DNA of 64,000 bases, taken from contig OW121743.1 of the NCBI GenBank assembly GCA_933228675.1, forward strand, positions 56,237,903 to 56,301,902, read 5' to 3'. Under the pieces are notes generated by a model. That model was not told where the DNA came from and ran no database searches. It was given only the letters and a program-made list of their open reading frames with translations. The stretch is from Stomorhina lunata. Lineage: Eukaryota; Arthropoda; Insecta; Diptera; Rhiniidae. Each line of letters starts with the position of its first letter. Within the stretch, counting starts at the first letter, position 1. Made by a program: the position numbers and the translations under genes. Of the stretch, positions 1 through 9,053 are shown one piece after another.

Positions 1-67
1 TCAGGGTGCGAAGTCTATGGCGCGAAAAGCTGACCAGGATTGCAGAGCGCTTACTGTCGTAAGTTGG

Positions 68-3000
68 TCATGTAAGTCTGGAGATCGTACAGGTACTTTC
101 TGTGGACCAGTTGGTCTGTGCGGACCTAAAAATAAACTGCTTTATGAGCAATTTGCATGCTGAGAGCGGAATACCTATGAATTGATCAGTGTTTTCTTGA
201 CTAAGAAGAGCACCATCTTTTGCTAGGTTATCCGCTATGATGTTACCTGGTACATTACTATGACTACGTACCCAGAAAAGTTCAATGTTGGAATGTCTCG
301 CCATCTCATTTAGAGACGCCCGGCATTCACGGGTAAGAACGGATGTCGTGTAGACCGATGAAAGGGAATGAATGGCGGCAAGACTATCTGTACAGAAACG
401 AATATCGTTGGGATATACTCGGTGGTACGTGAGCCACTTGCTCGCCCTATAAATAGCTGAAATTTCAGCTTGAAGAATGCTGCATTGTTTAGGGAGCTTG
501 AATTTCACTTTAATCCCAAATGATGGGATAAAGAAGCCCCCACCCACACCACGTGACGATTTGGATCCATCCGAATAGATAACCAGGGTCTCTTCACTAA
601 AAGCGTTATGGGCCCCTGAGATATCCGCAGTGAAGGATTGCTCGAAAGCGGGTGAGGGAATACAGTAGTCTATATTATCAGGGAGATTAAGTTTCTCCAG
701 AATAGTGGTGTGGCCTAGAGACGAAGTAGACCATTCACCGGTGGTTTTTAACCTGATAGCTGAGTTGAGGGCTACTAATTGGGCCATTAGCTCAGCCGGA
801 AGCCAATTAAGCATGGTAAAGAGTGCCTTTGAAGGAGTAGTCCTTAAAGCACCCGTAATCATGAGAGCAGCAGATCTAAGGATCTTAACAAAAAGTCCTC
901 GCTGATTAGCCTTGTTTAGGGCAGGCCACCAGACAAGAGCGCCGTACATGAGAATGGGTTTAACAACCATTTCGAAGAGCCAGGCTGTATTGGAAGGGGA
1001 TAGGCCCCACGTATTTCCTAGAGCTCTTCTGCACGAGTATAGTGCAATGGAAGCCTTAGACACCCTAGATTGGGTGTTTAAGTTCCAGGACAGCTTAGAG
1101 TCCAGGATCACACCTAAGTATTTGGCATGATCCGTGAGTACCAGTTCCGTTCCATCAAGCTTTGGAAGATTGAACTGGGGAATCTTGTATTTCCTAGTGA
1201 AAAGAACGAGTTCCGTTTTGGCGGGGTTAACTCCCAGGCCATTGGAAACGCTCCATTCAGTAAGTGTGGCGAGAGCGACTTCGAGTCGCTGCGAGATAGT
1301 GTTTAGGTACTTGCCCGAAACTGCAATAGCGACATCATCTGCGTAAGCAATAGTTTTGAAGCGCAGAGAGTCCAATTCCATTAACAATTTGTTGATGGCA
1401 AGGTTCCAGAGCAGGGGAGATAAAACACCCCCCTGAGGAGTACCTCGGTATGCTACTTTATATACTGTAGCTTTTCCCAAGGTAGAGAAAATAATTCTAT
1501 AGGAAAGAAGTTTTCCAATAAAAGAGATGATAGAGTCATCAACTCCTATATCCGCCATTGCCGAAGTAATCGACGTGGGCTTAATATTATTAAAGGCTCC
1601 CTCTATATCTAGAAAGGCAACCAGTGAAAATTCGCCGAACTCAAGTGATTTTTCTAAGGAACTAACAAGTGAGTGGAGTGCTGTTTCAACAGACTTACCT
1701 TTATTATAGGCGTGCTGTGATTTAGAGAGAAAGCGTGGATTGATTGATGATCGTAAGTGACCATCAATAATGCGTTCTAAAGTTTTAAGAAGGAAGGAGC
1801 TGAGACTGATTGGTCTGAAGTCCTTCGATTTTGTGTGGCTAGCTTTACCCGCTTTAGGGATGAATACTACCTCACATCTGGTCCAGGATTCCGGTATATA
1901 TGAGAATTTAAGACAGCTCATAAAAATCCTGATGAGCCAGGGAGTTATAGTCTCAGCGTTATGCTGAAGGTCAGCTGGGATGATTCCATCCGGACCCGCT
2001 GACTTGTATGGTTTGAAACTGTCAAGAGCCCACTTGATTTTTCCTCTATCAATGAGGATGGGTGAGGACCCGATGACAGTCGAGTTACTGGACACTGGCT
2101 CGCGATGCAGAGCACTGCATCCAGGGAAGTGTGTGCCCATGAGGACCTCAAGGGTTTCATAACTACTGGTGGTCCAGTTGCCACAGGCTTTTTGAATATA
2201 GCCAGTGACGGAGGGAGAGGAGGTCAGGATTTTACGAAGTCGGCTAGTCTCGGAAGATCCTTCCACGCCGCTGCAGAAATTTCTCCACGATTGCCTCTTC
2301 GCGTTCCTGACGACATTTTTAAATCTGTTAACTGAAGCTTTGTAGGGGACCCAGTTGGATGTCCTCTTAGCTTCGTTAAACAGACGTCGACATTCCTTGC
2401 GTATCTTCTCAATGTCGGTTGACCACCAGGGTGGTTTGCATTTACCTTTCCTGGTGATTTTCTTACAAGCTTGATTTGTAGCTTGCTGAAAGGCATTGGT
2501 CAGTGTGTTGACAGCTAGATCAATGTCTTCGCAAGAGTCTATATGCGGTACAGTGGGCAAGAGTCGACAGAGGGATTCTTTGTGCATGTCCCAGTTTGTT
2601 CTCTTCCTATTTAAGAAGGGTGTTGGTTTATCTTGAGTGAACTGAAGTTCGAATTCAAGATACCTGTGATCGGAAAAGGAGAAATCATTTGACACTCTCC
2701 AGTTTTTAATTAGATTATGGTGCAAAGAGCTTACCAAAGTAATATCAAGAACCTCTTGCCTATTGCTTACTACAAAGGTGGGTTCTGACCCTGTGTTGAC
2801 AACATCTAAACTGCTACGAAGAAGAAAATCAAAAATAGACTCACCTCTTTCATTAATGTTAGAGCTGCCCCAGATGGTGTGATGGGCATTTGCATCCGCA
2901 CCTATTATTAGCGGCAGATTTCTGCTGACAGCCATATCCACTGTCTTCCTGACCAAATTGTTGGGTGGAGGTTCAATCTGGTCATGGCCCATGTAACACG

Positions 3001-3301
3001 AGGCGATCAGTGTAGGGCCTGCGCTGGTTTCCAATGCAGCCACTACCGTGTCTTCATCACTAAAATCAGATAGAATGAAGACGTTTAAAGTGCTTTTAGC
3101 TAAAATACATGCCCGCAGCCTACCTGATCCACTGGCGTGTATTAGCTTGTAGCCTCTTAGTGATAATCCACGAATCCTGTCTCCTACGATCCAAGGTTCC
3201 TGGATTATCACTAGCTCCTCCTTGCGTTCGGAAACGCGAAGGAGCAGGGCGGCTGAGGCCGCTTTAGAATGATGAAGATTAATTTGAGTAATCTTCATCA
3301 T
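68..3301 (-). CDS. ORF2 polyprotein: endonuclease, reverse transcriptase, RNase H (early stop near C-terminus)
   Basis: This enzyme nicks target DNA and copies element RNA by target-primed reverse transcription. Numbering from an upstream in-frame Met at 3337, the APE-type endonuclease spans about residues 15-230 (N20, E47, GADAN at 146-150, SDH at 222-224). The reverse transcriptase spans about 430-740, with catalytic D577 in AFLDIEG, GTPQGGVLSPLLWN from 632 and YADD at 665-668. RNase H spans about 918-1045 (D923, E958, D984, D1036). I prefer the start at the double Met at 3301/3298, because the 12 codons above it lie inside ORF1 and do not resemble the family. It overlaps the ORF1 end by about 23 bases. 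The TGA at 68-70 is probably a premature stop, since the same frame stays open for the remaining 22 codons to the window edge. Confidence 0.9.
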   Translation of the reverse strand: MMKITQINLHHSKAASAALLLRVSERKEELVIIQEPWIVGDRIRGLSLRGYKLIHASGSGRLRACILAKSTLNVFILSDFSDEDTVVAALETSAGPTLIASCYMGHDQIEPPPNNLVRKTVDMAVSRNLPLIIGADANAHHTIWGSSNINERGESIFDFLLRSSLDVVNTGSEPTFVVSNRQEVLDITLVSSLHHNLIKNWRVSNDFSFSDHRYLEFELQFTQDKPTPFLNRKRTNWDMHKESLCRLLPTVPHIDSCEDIDLAVNTLTNAFQQATNQACKKITRKGKCKPPWWSTDIEKIRKECRRLFNEAKRTSNWVPYKASVNRFKNVVRNAKRQSWRNFCSGVEGSSETSRLRKILTSSPSVTGYIQKACGNWTTSSYETLEVLMGTHFPGCSALHREPVSSNSTVIGSSPILIDRGKIKWALDSFKPYKSAGPDGIIPADLQHNAETITPWLIRIFMSCLKFSYIPESWTRCEVVFIPKAGKASHTKSKDFRPISLSSFLLKTLERIIDGHLRSSINPRFLSKSQHAYNKGKSVETALHSLVSSLEKSLEFGEFSLVAFLDIEGAFNNIKPTSITSAMADIGVDDSIISFIGKLLSYRIIFSTLGKATVYKVAYRGTPQGGVLSPLLWNLAINKLLMELDSLRFKTIAYADDVAIAVSGKYLNTISQRLEVALATLTEWSVSNGLGVNPAKTELVLFTRKYKIPQFNLPKLDGTELVLTDHAKYLGVILDSKLSWNLNTQSRVSKASIALYSCRRALGNTWGLSPSNTAWLFEMVVKPILMYGALVWWPALNKANQRGLFVKILRSAALMITGALRTTPSKALFTMLNWLPAELMAQLVALNSAIRLKTTGEWSTSSLGHTTILEKLNLPDNIDYCIPSPAFEQSFTADISGAHNAFSEETLVIYSDGSKSSRGVGGGFFIPSFGIKVKFKLPKQCSILQAEISAIYRASKWLTYHRVYPNDIRFCTDSLAAIHSLSSVYTTSVLTRECRASLNEMARHSNIELFWVRSHSNVPGNIIADNLAKDGALLSQENTDQFIGIPLSACKLLIKQFIFRSAQTNWSTESTCTISRLT

Positions 3302-3304
3302 TCT
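3266..3304 (-). promoter_or_regulatory. 16-bp perfect hairpin spanning ORF1 stop and ORF2 start
   Basis: Bases 3266-3281 and 3289-3304 are exact inverted repeats (arm AGAATGATGAAGATTA) with a 7-base loop. In the transcript the ORF2 ATGATG lies in the 5' arm and the ORF1 UAA opens the 3' arm. Termination-reinitiation coupling with local RNA structure is known for other non-LTR elements such as SART1, so a translational-coupling role is a reasonable inference. Confidence 0.7.
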
Positions 3305-4913
3305 CGAAGAGGGGGATAACCGTGACGTTGAAGTCATCCTGATCCTCGTCGTCTAGATCGGGGTTCAGGAGGGCTTCCTCGTCCAATTCCTCGTCCATCT
3401 CCTCATCCACAATACTCAGGGAGCCTGGGCTCAGCTGGGAAGTGGGAGGAGCAGATGAACCGGAAGGTACGTCGTCCTTGGTGAGGGTATCCGGTACACT
3501 GTCATCCTGCTTTTCGGGACCCTTGTCGTCACCTCGGTAGACATGTAGGATGATTTTCTCGAAACCGTAGAGAATCTTCCAACGCATCTGCCGAAGTGGC
3601 TCCAGGGATTCCTGGGTCAGGACAACAGTGATCCTTCTAAGAGAATCCTTAGGCTCAGAAACCTTTACTACCCTCCAATCATGGACAGGAAGATTGGGGT
3701 TGCTGAGTCTAAGGAGCTCTAGGATCTCCTCCTTAGATGACACACCATCGCGTACAAGGGCAGTGGATCTAGGCCTACGTGGAATCTCTTCACGAGAAAC
3801 CACGTCGAGACTAGCTCCATCCCATATACCTTCAATGAGCCGGATCGCCTCTCTCAAGAGAAAGGCGGACCTCTCATTATGGCATGCCATCAGCTTAACA
3901 CGACCCTGGAACCAGCCAGCGTCGTCACAGTCTGGAGGGGGACCAGGGTTTTCCCTAAGGACCCTGATGAAAACCCCCACCAGTTTGACTTGGATCAAGT
4001 CCCACCTTTCGGTGGAAATTGACCCGTCAGGGTTACCCCTGTCAATGATGGCCTTAACGAGCTTGCCCTTGGCAATCTTGCTAAAGGATCTGTCCATCAT
4101 GACAGAGGGTTTAGGACGTTTAGCCCCAGGCTGCTGGCTTAACGAGTGGTCCTCCTCAGAACGTTGCCGTTTAGGCACACCTTTCGGTGCTGAGGTGACC
4201 TTGCTCGGGAGTTCAGCCAGAGTCTTTATAGCCCTGTCCTTCGCCGCAATCTCCTCAGGAGTAAGGGAGTCAGCAGGCTTGTCGCCAAGCTGCTGCAATT
4301 TCCGCTCGGCTGCGCGCCGTTGAAGAAAAGCCCTTCTAGCCGGAGAAATGTGCTTCTTTGGACGATCAGATAGGGGATCCGAGGGTTTAGTCCCGGTCCC
4401 CTTTGCAGGGATAGGAGTTTTCAGAGTGGAAGAATTATTCACAGCTCCTTGACTCCTAGGGGTGTGTGCAGGTGGGGAATCTGAACATGGGATCACGATT
4501 CCTTTCTGCACGGGAAGCACTTGGGATTTACCCGAAGCAGGGGGGTTGGCCATTGCAGCTTTAGAAGTACTCGCAGCATGGCTTAGAGGTACTTCAAAGA
4601 GTAGTTTGCCTTTACCAGGCGATTTTTTTGTGCGGGAAGGACTGGATTTGACAGTCTTCTTTCCCACACCAGTGATAGTAGCACCAGTTTTTCGGCCAGC
4701 CTGAATAGGTGCTTTCACCAGACTAACCTTCGAACCTGTGGTCGGCAGACTAGCTTGGCCAGGTGTCACCACCAAGCTAGACGAAGCGCTTTGAGCCGAT
4801 GTAGTCCCAGTCGCACACCATTCCACACAGCCCGGGACAGGCACCGGTGGAACTGGGTCTCCGGAGATTATAAAGCCCTCGACCGGATACAGGGGGCATA
4901 ATTTTTTCGACAT
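3279..4913 (-). CDS. ORF1 Gag-like nucleic-acid-binding protein
   Basis: This is a 544-residue protein upstream of ORF2. The N-terminal half is rich in Ser, Pro, Lys and Thr. A basic NLS-like stretch (KRQRSEEDH...GAKRPKPS) sits near the middle. A folded region of roughly 200 residues follows, resembling the DUF4780-type ORF1 domain I associate with arthropod LOA-like elements. The C-terminus is strongly acidic (DEEMDEELDEEA...DLDDEDQDD). No CCHC zinc knuckle is visible, unlike jockey or I-factor Gag. The expected role is binding element RNA in an RNP and nuclear targeting. The start is the first Met of the open frame, and the frame has no breaks. The stop codon TAA (3281-3279) lies inside a long hairpin that also holds the ORF2 start codons. 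Confidence 0.8.
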   Translation of the reverse strand: MSKKLCPLYPVEGFIISGDPVPPVPVPGCVEWCATGTTSAQSASSSLVVTPGQASLPTTGSKVSLVKAPIQAGRKTGATITGVGKKTVKSSPSRTKKSPGKGKLLFEVPLSHAASTSKAAMANPPASGKSQVLPVQKGIVIPCSDSPPAHTPRSQGAVNNSSTLKTPIPAKGTGTKPSDPLSDRPKKHISPARRAFLQRRAAERKLQQLGDKPADSLTPEEIAAKDRAIKTLAELPSKVTSAPKGVPKRQRSEEDHSLSQQPGAKRPKPSVMMDRSFSKIAKGKLVKAIIDRGNPDGSISTERWDLIQVKLVGVFIRVLRENPGPPPDCDDAGWFQGRVKLMACHNERSAFLLREAIRLIEGIWDGASLDVVSREEIPRRPRSTALVRDGVSSKEEILELLRLSNPNLPVHDWRVVKVSEPKDSLRRITVVLTQESLEPLRQMRWKILYGFEKIILHVYRGDDKGPEKQDDSVPDTLTKDDVPSGSSAPPTSQLSPGSLSIVDEEMDEELDEEALLNPDLDDEDQDDFNVTVIPLFENDEDYSN

Positions 4914-5376
4914 TTGTGGTTTTCATGATAAAAAATGTTTTTGCATTTTATCCTTACTACCAAGACCTGAATTAAACTGCCGCCCCACTGGGGATCAGAC
5001 GCAGACCACAGAGCCGCCCAATATGGGAAACAGACGCTCTGTGGATTTGGTTTGCCGGACGGACCTAAATCAAGGATCGAAGATCCAAAACGGACAGTTC
5101 TGCCGCCATAGCCCATGGTGCCGTACATGGGAAACCTATGGGGCAAAACAGGGGGTCCCAACTGGCCGCCCAATATGGGTAAACAGACGCCAGTAGGGAG
5201 AGGGTGGGTGGGTAGTTCTTAGTGGTGCGCTCCCTCTAAGCCTGTCTGGTATGGGTGACCCTGCCGGAGATAGCAATAATACCAATCTCCCCCAGCATAG
5301 CCTTAGAGTTCATCACGCTTAAGCCCCTGCATCACGACAAGATGACTACCCTTCGCAGGAGAATTGTAGCTAAGTT
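4914..5376 (-). promoter_or_regulatory. 5' UTR / internal promoter region of the LOA-like element
   Basis: This is GC-rich DNA between the ORF1 start and the AT-rich flank. It holds repeated versions of a motif close to GCCGCCCAATATGGG followed by AAACAGACGC: clear copies at 5013 and 5165 and a diverged one at 4979, with shorter echoes near 5103-5130. Non-LTR elements carry internal promoters here, so the motif may bind a transcription factor. The outer boundary is judged from composition only. Confidence 0.5.
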
Positions 5377-5790
5377 CAGTTTTAATTATTATTAAGATAA
5401 ATTAAGCACAGATATTAATTGTTACAAACTGTTCACAGAACAAAAATTTGCATTATTATATTATTATAGATATAAAGTTACTAATACGTATTTTATTTTC
5501 TAATTTAAATAAAAGTAAATTTGTAAATTTCTCAACTTTAAGTTTTTGTGCTTGTAACTAAATAACGAGCACAAGTCGGTTGTCACTTTATAAAATCTAT
5601 TGTTCGCAAATTTTATTAAAGTTCAGTTTAGTTGAGAAGTTTAACCAACCATTAAATTGTATGACTATGTATGTATGTAGTTAGATCTATTGCAGTTTTA
5701 TAAACATTAGGGCTTACACTGTTTTTGAAATATAAATATATATTTTATCTAAAATTTCAAAGCATCAAAGCTGTGCCTTCTGAATCGTTT
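5377..5790. other. AT-rich flank, no gene seen
   Basis: AT-rich sequence with a short TATG microsatellite near 5660. I see no coding or transposon signature. Confidence 0.5.
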
Positions 5791-6095
5791 TTAATTTTCG
5801 AAAAATAACGAGGTTCCTTACTTTGAGGGCTACCCTCCTAATAAGTCTACAGACTTTGAGTAAGTCAATTGTAGCGCCCTCAGTTGGCATGTGGTTCCAT
5901 GATTTTAAAACCACATATCAGTAAGATTAATGCCAAGTAATTGAGGTAGGAAAACATTTCGAATCGTGTTCCTATACCGTACACCACTGACAGTGACATT
6001 CTGACCATAATCGTTTTTGAAGAAATAAGGGTCACTGACCCCTCCAGCCCATTAAGCACATCAAAGCAAAGAAATCGGCCTCATCGAAAAAAAAA
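5791..6095 (-). pseudogene. Degenerate DD41D mariner-like transposase remnant
   Basis: Read on the minus strand from about 6090, the DNA encodes FDEADF (first catalytic Asp motif), then after a gap WAGGVSDPYFFKND, VTVSGVRYRNTI and TDMWF. This is the order of motifs in the other DD41D transposases of this window. After TDMWF the second-Asp block is decayed (NHG in place of QDG) and the sequence breaks into frameshifts, with ATIDLLK recoverable in another frame. No TIRs were found. It is a dead, old copy from a lineage different from the element at 6199. Confidence 0.6.
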
Positions 6096-6198
6096 AATTC
6101 GAAAGGAAATTAAAAATCAATATCAATTTGTGAACCGCCGTGGTATAGTCATACTAGAGGTTCAAAGTTCAATCCCTCGCCAAACCCACTTGAATATA

Positions 6199-7113
6199 AA
6201 GGGTGGTTAAATTGTAAGGGCCGATGTTGAATGTGTACCACACCTAAACGCCAAGTTTTTTTTTCGAATTTTATTTGACATTTCTCTATTTCAGACTTAC
6301 TCAATTTGAACCATGGAGAGATATACAATCCAACAACATGTTAAAGTTATCCAGACTTATTATGAAAATGGGCGTTCAAATCAAAATGCATATCGTGCAC
6401 TTCGTGATTTTTTTGGTCAATTTGATCGTCCAAATGTGCGTACAATCGCAAAAATCGTGGAAAAATTCGAGTAAACCGGATCTGTAGAAGATGTGAGAAC
6501 ACCAGTGCATGCTCGTACATGTCGTACTGCAGAAAATATTGCTGCTGTTCGCGATAGTGTAGCTGAGGCCGGTCAGGCAGTTACTGTGAATGGTGTTCGC
6601 TATCGTGAGATGATAACGAACTTTTTATGGCCCAAATTGGAAGATATGGATGTGGACGATATGTGGTTTCAGCAGGACGGTGCCACTTGCCACACAGCCA
6701 ACGAAACAATGGCTCTTTTGCGCAACAAATTCAATTTCCGTGTTATCTCACGTAATGACGATGTCAATTCGCCGCCAAGATCATGTGATTTGACACCGTT
6801 GGACTTTTTTCTTAGGGGTTATTTGAAAGAAAAGGTGTACGTCAATATTCCAGCAACAATTCAAGAGCTAAAGGATGAGATAATTCATCACATTAACGGC
6901 ATAGAACCTCCATTATGCCTCAGGGTCATCGTAAATTTGGACCATCGGATGTAGGTGTGTTGCTGTGGTCGCGGCGCCCATTTGGCCGATATTTTGTTCC
7001 ATACATAATTGAGTAATACCAATACATCATAATAAAATAAAATTACAATAATTTCCTAAATAGTTTGTGTTTTATTCAAAATCAACATCGGCCCTTGAAA
7101 TGTAACCACCCGA
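6199..7113 (+). mobile_element. DD41D mariner-like element, internally deleted
   Basis: Terminal inverted repeats of about 28 bp begin GGGTGGTTA and continue through AAGGGCCGATGTTGA at both ends. TA dinucleotides flank it at 6197-6198 and 7114-7115. It is 915 bp long and sits inside a SINE. It is the same family as the 3' fragment at 13934-14237. It could probably move only in trans, because its transposase is broken. Confidence 0.85.
6313..7008 (+). pseudogene. DD41D transposase, deleted and stopped
   Basis: Transposase of the IS630-Tc1-mariner superfamily. The N-terminal helix-turn-helix start (MERYTIQQHVKVIQTYYENG) is followed by an in-frame TAA at about 6474. After SVAE the frame jumps directly to AGQAVTVNGVRYREM, so roughly 140 codons including the first catalytic Asp are missing. 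The second Asp (QQDGATCHTA) and third (LTPLDFF) remain, with 41 residues between them, which defines DD41D. A second stop precedes the conserved tail GRGAHLADILFHT. It cannot encode active enzyme. Confidence 0.85.
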
Positions 7114-7272
7114 TAAATTTTAAAAAAAAGATTCGGTCTACCTCATAACTGTATTTAACTGCTGTGTAAAATTTCTCTAACTAATGCATTTGCCGTTCGG
7201 AGCCGGAGTTAAAACATATGTAGGACCATTTCAATCAGCCTAAAAATAGTATCGGATGCAGCTCATTGTCTG

Positions 7273-8195
7273 AGAATTATGTATGTATTAGTATCAATTT
7301 GTGCTTTAGCCCATTCGCCGAATTGGCTTTGGTGTAAGTCGATTCATAATGAAGTTACAAATCAAACTAAACAAAAAGCTACTTTCAGCTGTTAAATGGA
7401 AAGTAAAAAAAGCAGTGATGTCAATACAAACTTTTTAAAAAAATTTTCTTTTCTGTAGAATTCTTTGAAAAGTTTTTTAAAGAAAATCTATAAAAAATCT
7501 AAATTTTTAATGGAAAAATTAATTTTTTTTTTATAAAAAATATATTTTAAATATTTTTTTAGAAGATCTCTTTATTATTGAAAATAAAAAATTTTCTTTA
7601 AAAAATTTTAAAAATATTTTGCAGTGATGTCAACTCAAACTTGTGACACTCTTAAAAAAAAGCACGCTTTGTAAGTAGATAAATAGTGCATTTATACTGA
7701 GGCAAAATCTTCTATATTTTACTCGCAAAAACCTAATTTTTATAGCAACTTTGTAAGTCTTTAAAAATCTTCTTTTATAAAAGTTTCTAATTTTTTTTTT
7801 TTTTTAAATTTGAAAAATTTTCTTTTCTGTAGAATTATATGAAAAATTATTTTTTTTTCGGGAATATTTTTGAAAAATCTTAATTTTTAATGGAAAAATT
7901 TTCAATACTTTAGAAAACTTTATATTATCAGGGAAATTAAAGAATTAAAAAAAAAATGTTTTTCAAATAATACATTTTATTTTAATTATTATTAAATAAT
8001 TTTATTTTATTTAAAAGTTTCACGTATATGTATTTCATAAGAGTATTGCACTAGAATACTAATTTATTACACTTATTTATTATTGCAATAAAAATTTTGT
8101 GGAAACAACCTTTTCTCTACCCACTTCGATTGTTGGTTAGGCCATCATCATTAGGTGGAGTAGCCATAATTCTAGACAGATCGTAGCTCAGACAT
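7273..8195. other. AT-rich low-complexity region
   Basis: Mostly A/T runs. Between 7410 and 7950 there are scattered, diverged motifs resembling TTTTCTGTAGAATT, reminiscent of the CTATAG satellites but not tandem. No coding signature. Confidence 0.5.
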
Positions 8196-8419
8196 TATAT
8201 CTGTGGCTTTGTTCTAAAAAGGCCAATGTCAATATTTTGCTGTTTTATGTTAATCTTTGCTTTAAACACTTTTCTTTACCCTCTTTCATTTGGCTCCAAC
8301 AGGGGTTTTTTGGGTGATGTTACTATGAATTTATTTAAAAAAATAAAAACTTGAAATCAAATTTTCTCAAAACTACTTTTTCGACATTGGCCCTTTTAGC
8401 ACCAAGCCACAGATATATA
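8196..8419. mobile_element. MITE-like element with ~38-bp TIRs
   Basis: The left end (ATATCTGTGGCTTTG, CTAAAA, GGCCAATGTC) is an inverted, about 85% identical match of the right end (GACATTGGCCCTTTTAG to CCACAGATATA). Ends abut TA-rich target sequence, so a TA duplication is likely but cannot be resolved. The ~220-bp length with no ORF fits a non-autonomous Tc1/mariner-type element. Confidence 0.6.
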
Positions 8420-8505
8420 ATTTGCTAGACAAATTAAATTCGAACTAGCGTATCCTGCGGTCGACACAATCGACCGTCATCTAGTTCATTGTGAATACAA
8501 ATTTA

Positions 8506-8640
8506 CCGTGCTGTGGCTTAGTTGGTAAGCACGTAATATACATTGAGCTCGATCCCCGGTCTCGGCAACAACAATTTCTGTAATTATTAATTTATATTGA
8601 ATTTAAGGCCCTATGCTCCACTGGGAGTCAATGATAACAG
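8506..8640 (+). mobile_element. tRNA-derived SINE (family 2)
   Basis: The head has a box A-like GTGGCTTAGTTGG and a box B-like GAGCTCGATCCCC, 30-35 bases apart. It is followed by a non-tRNA body (CCCTATGCTCCACTGGGAG). No proper anticodon or acceptor stem forms, so this is a retroposon and not a tRNA gene. The head differs clearly from SINE family 1. The 3' limit is approximate. Confidence 0.55.
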
Positions 8641-8735
8641 AATTAAAATTATTACAGCAATAACACGCCGTCTACGAAAAATAAATAAAATTGGCTGTAA
8701 AACAAAAAAATGCGTCTAAATAACAACAAATGGCG

Positions 8736-9053
8736 CAACTTATATATATATAATTCCCCGACAATATTCCAATTGGAACAAGGGGTACTTCTCTCAGACA
8801 ATGAGCTGCATCCGATTTTATTTTTAGACTCATTGAAAGGGACCTACGTTTTAACGCCGGCTCCGAACGGCAAATGCATTAGTTTGAGAAGTTTTACATA
8901 GCCTAATACTCAATAACCAGTGGCTAGCTGAGTTATGAGGTGAACCGCCGCTTTTTTGAAAATTCATTTTTTCAAGTGAGCCTGGCCAGGGATCGAACTT
9001 GGGCCTCTGGTATGCTAGGCGGATGACTAACCTGCTACACCACAGCGGTTCAC
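8736..9053 (-). mobile_element. tRNA-derived SINE (family 1), full-length copy
   Basis: Read on the minus strand from 9053, the tRNA-like head (GTGAACCGCTGTGGTGTAGC; box B AAGTTCGATCCC) runs into a ~240-bp body ending in a TATATATATA tail. It matches the copy at 25602-25928 along its whole length. A (TA)n rather than poly(A) tail is seen in both. Confidence 0.8.

Larger units (their letters stand above)
1..5376 (-). mobile_element. LOA-like non-LTR retrotransposon, 3' end outside window
   Basis: On the minus strand the order is 5' UTR, ORF1, ORF2. ORF2 carries endonuclease, reverse transcriptase and RNase H, and ORF1 lacks a visible CCHC knuckle. RNase H plus this type of ORF1 points to the LOA clade (I group) rather than jockey; this is inferred from domain order, not a tree. 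The element is much richer in GC than the flanking DNA, and the drop near 5376 marks the approximate 5' end. The 3' UTR and any target-site duplication lie beyond base 1. Both reading frames are almost intact, so the insertion is probably young. Confidence 0.85.
6129..7272 (+). mobile_element. tRNA-derived SINE (family 1), split by a mariner-like insertion
   Basis: The head at 6129-6196 reads like a tRNA (GTGAACCGCCGTGGTATAG as box A region, AAGTTCAATCCC as box B). The body resumes at 7116 after the insertion, with CCTCATAACT, GCATTTGCCGTTCGGAGCCG and GGATGCAGCTCATTGTCTGA. The same body follows the head without interruption, in reverse orientation, at 8736-9053 and 25602-25928. This proves the two halves are one SINE. 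Confidence 0.75.

Noticed and set aside
3628..4323. 231-codon plus-strand open frame opposite ORF1
   Set aside because: Antisense to a well-supported retrotransposon ORF; composition follows the complementary coding strand.
8506..9053. Possible tRNA genes from box A and box B sequences
   Set aside because: No complete cloverleaf; one sequence is repeated three times with the same non-tRNA body. They are SINE heads.
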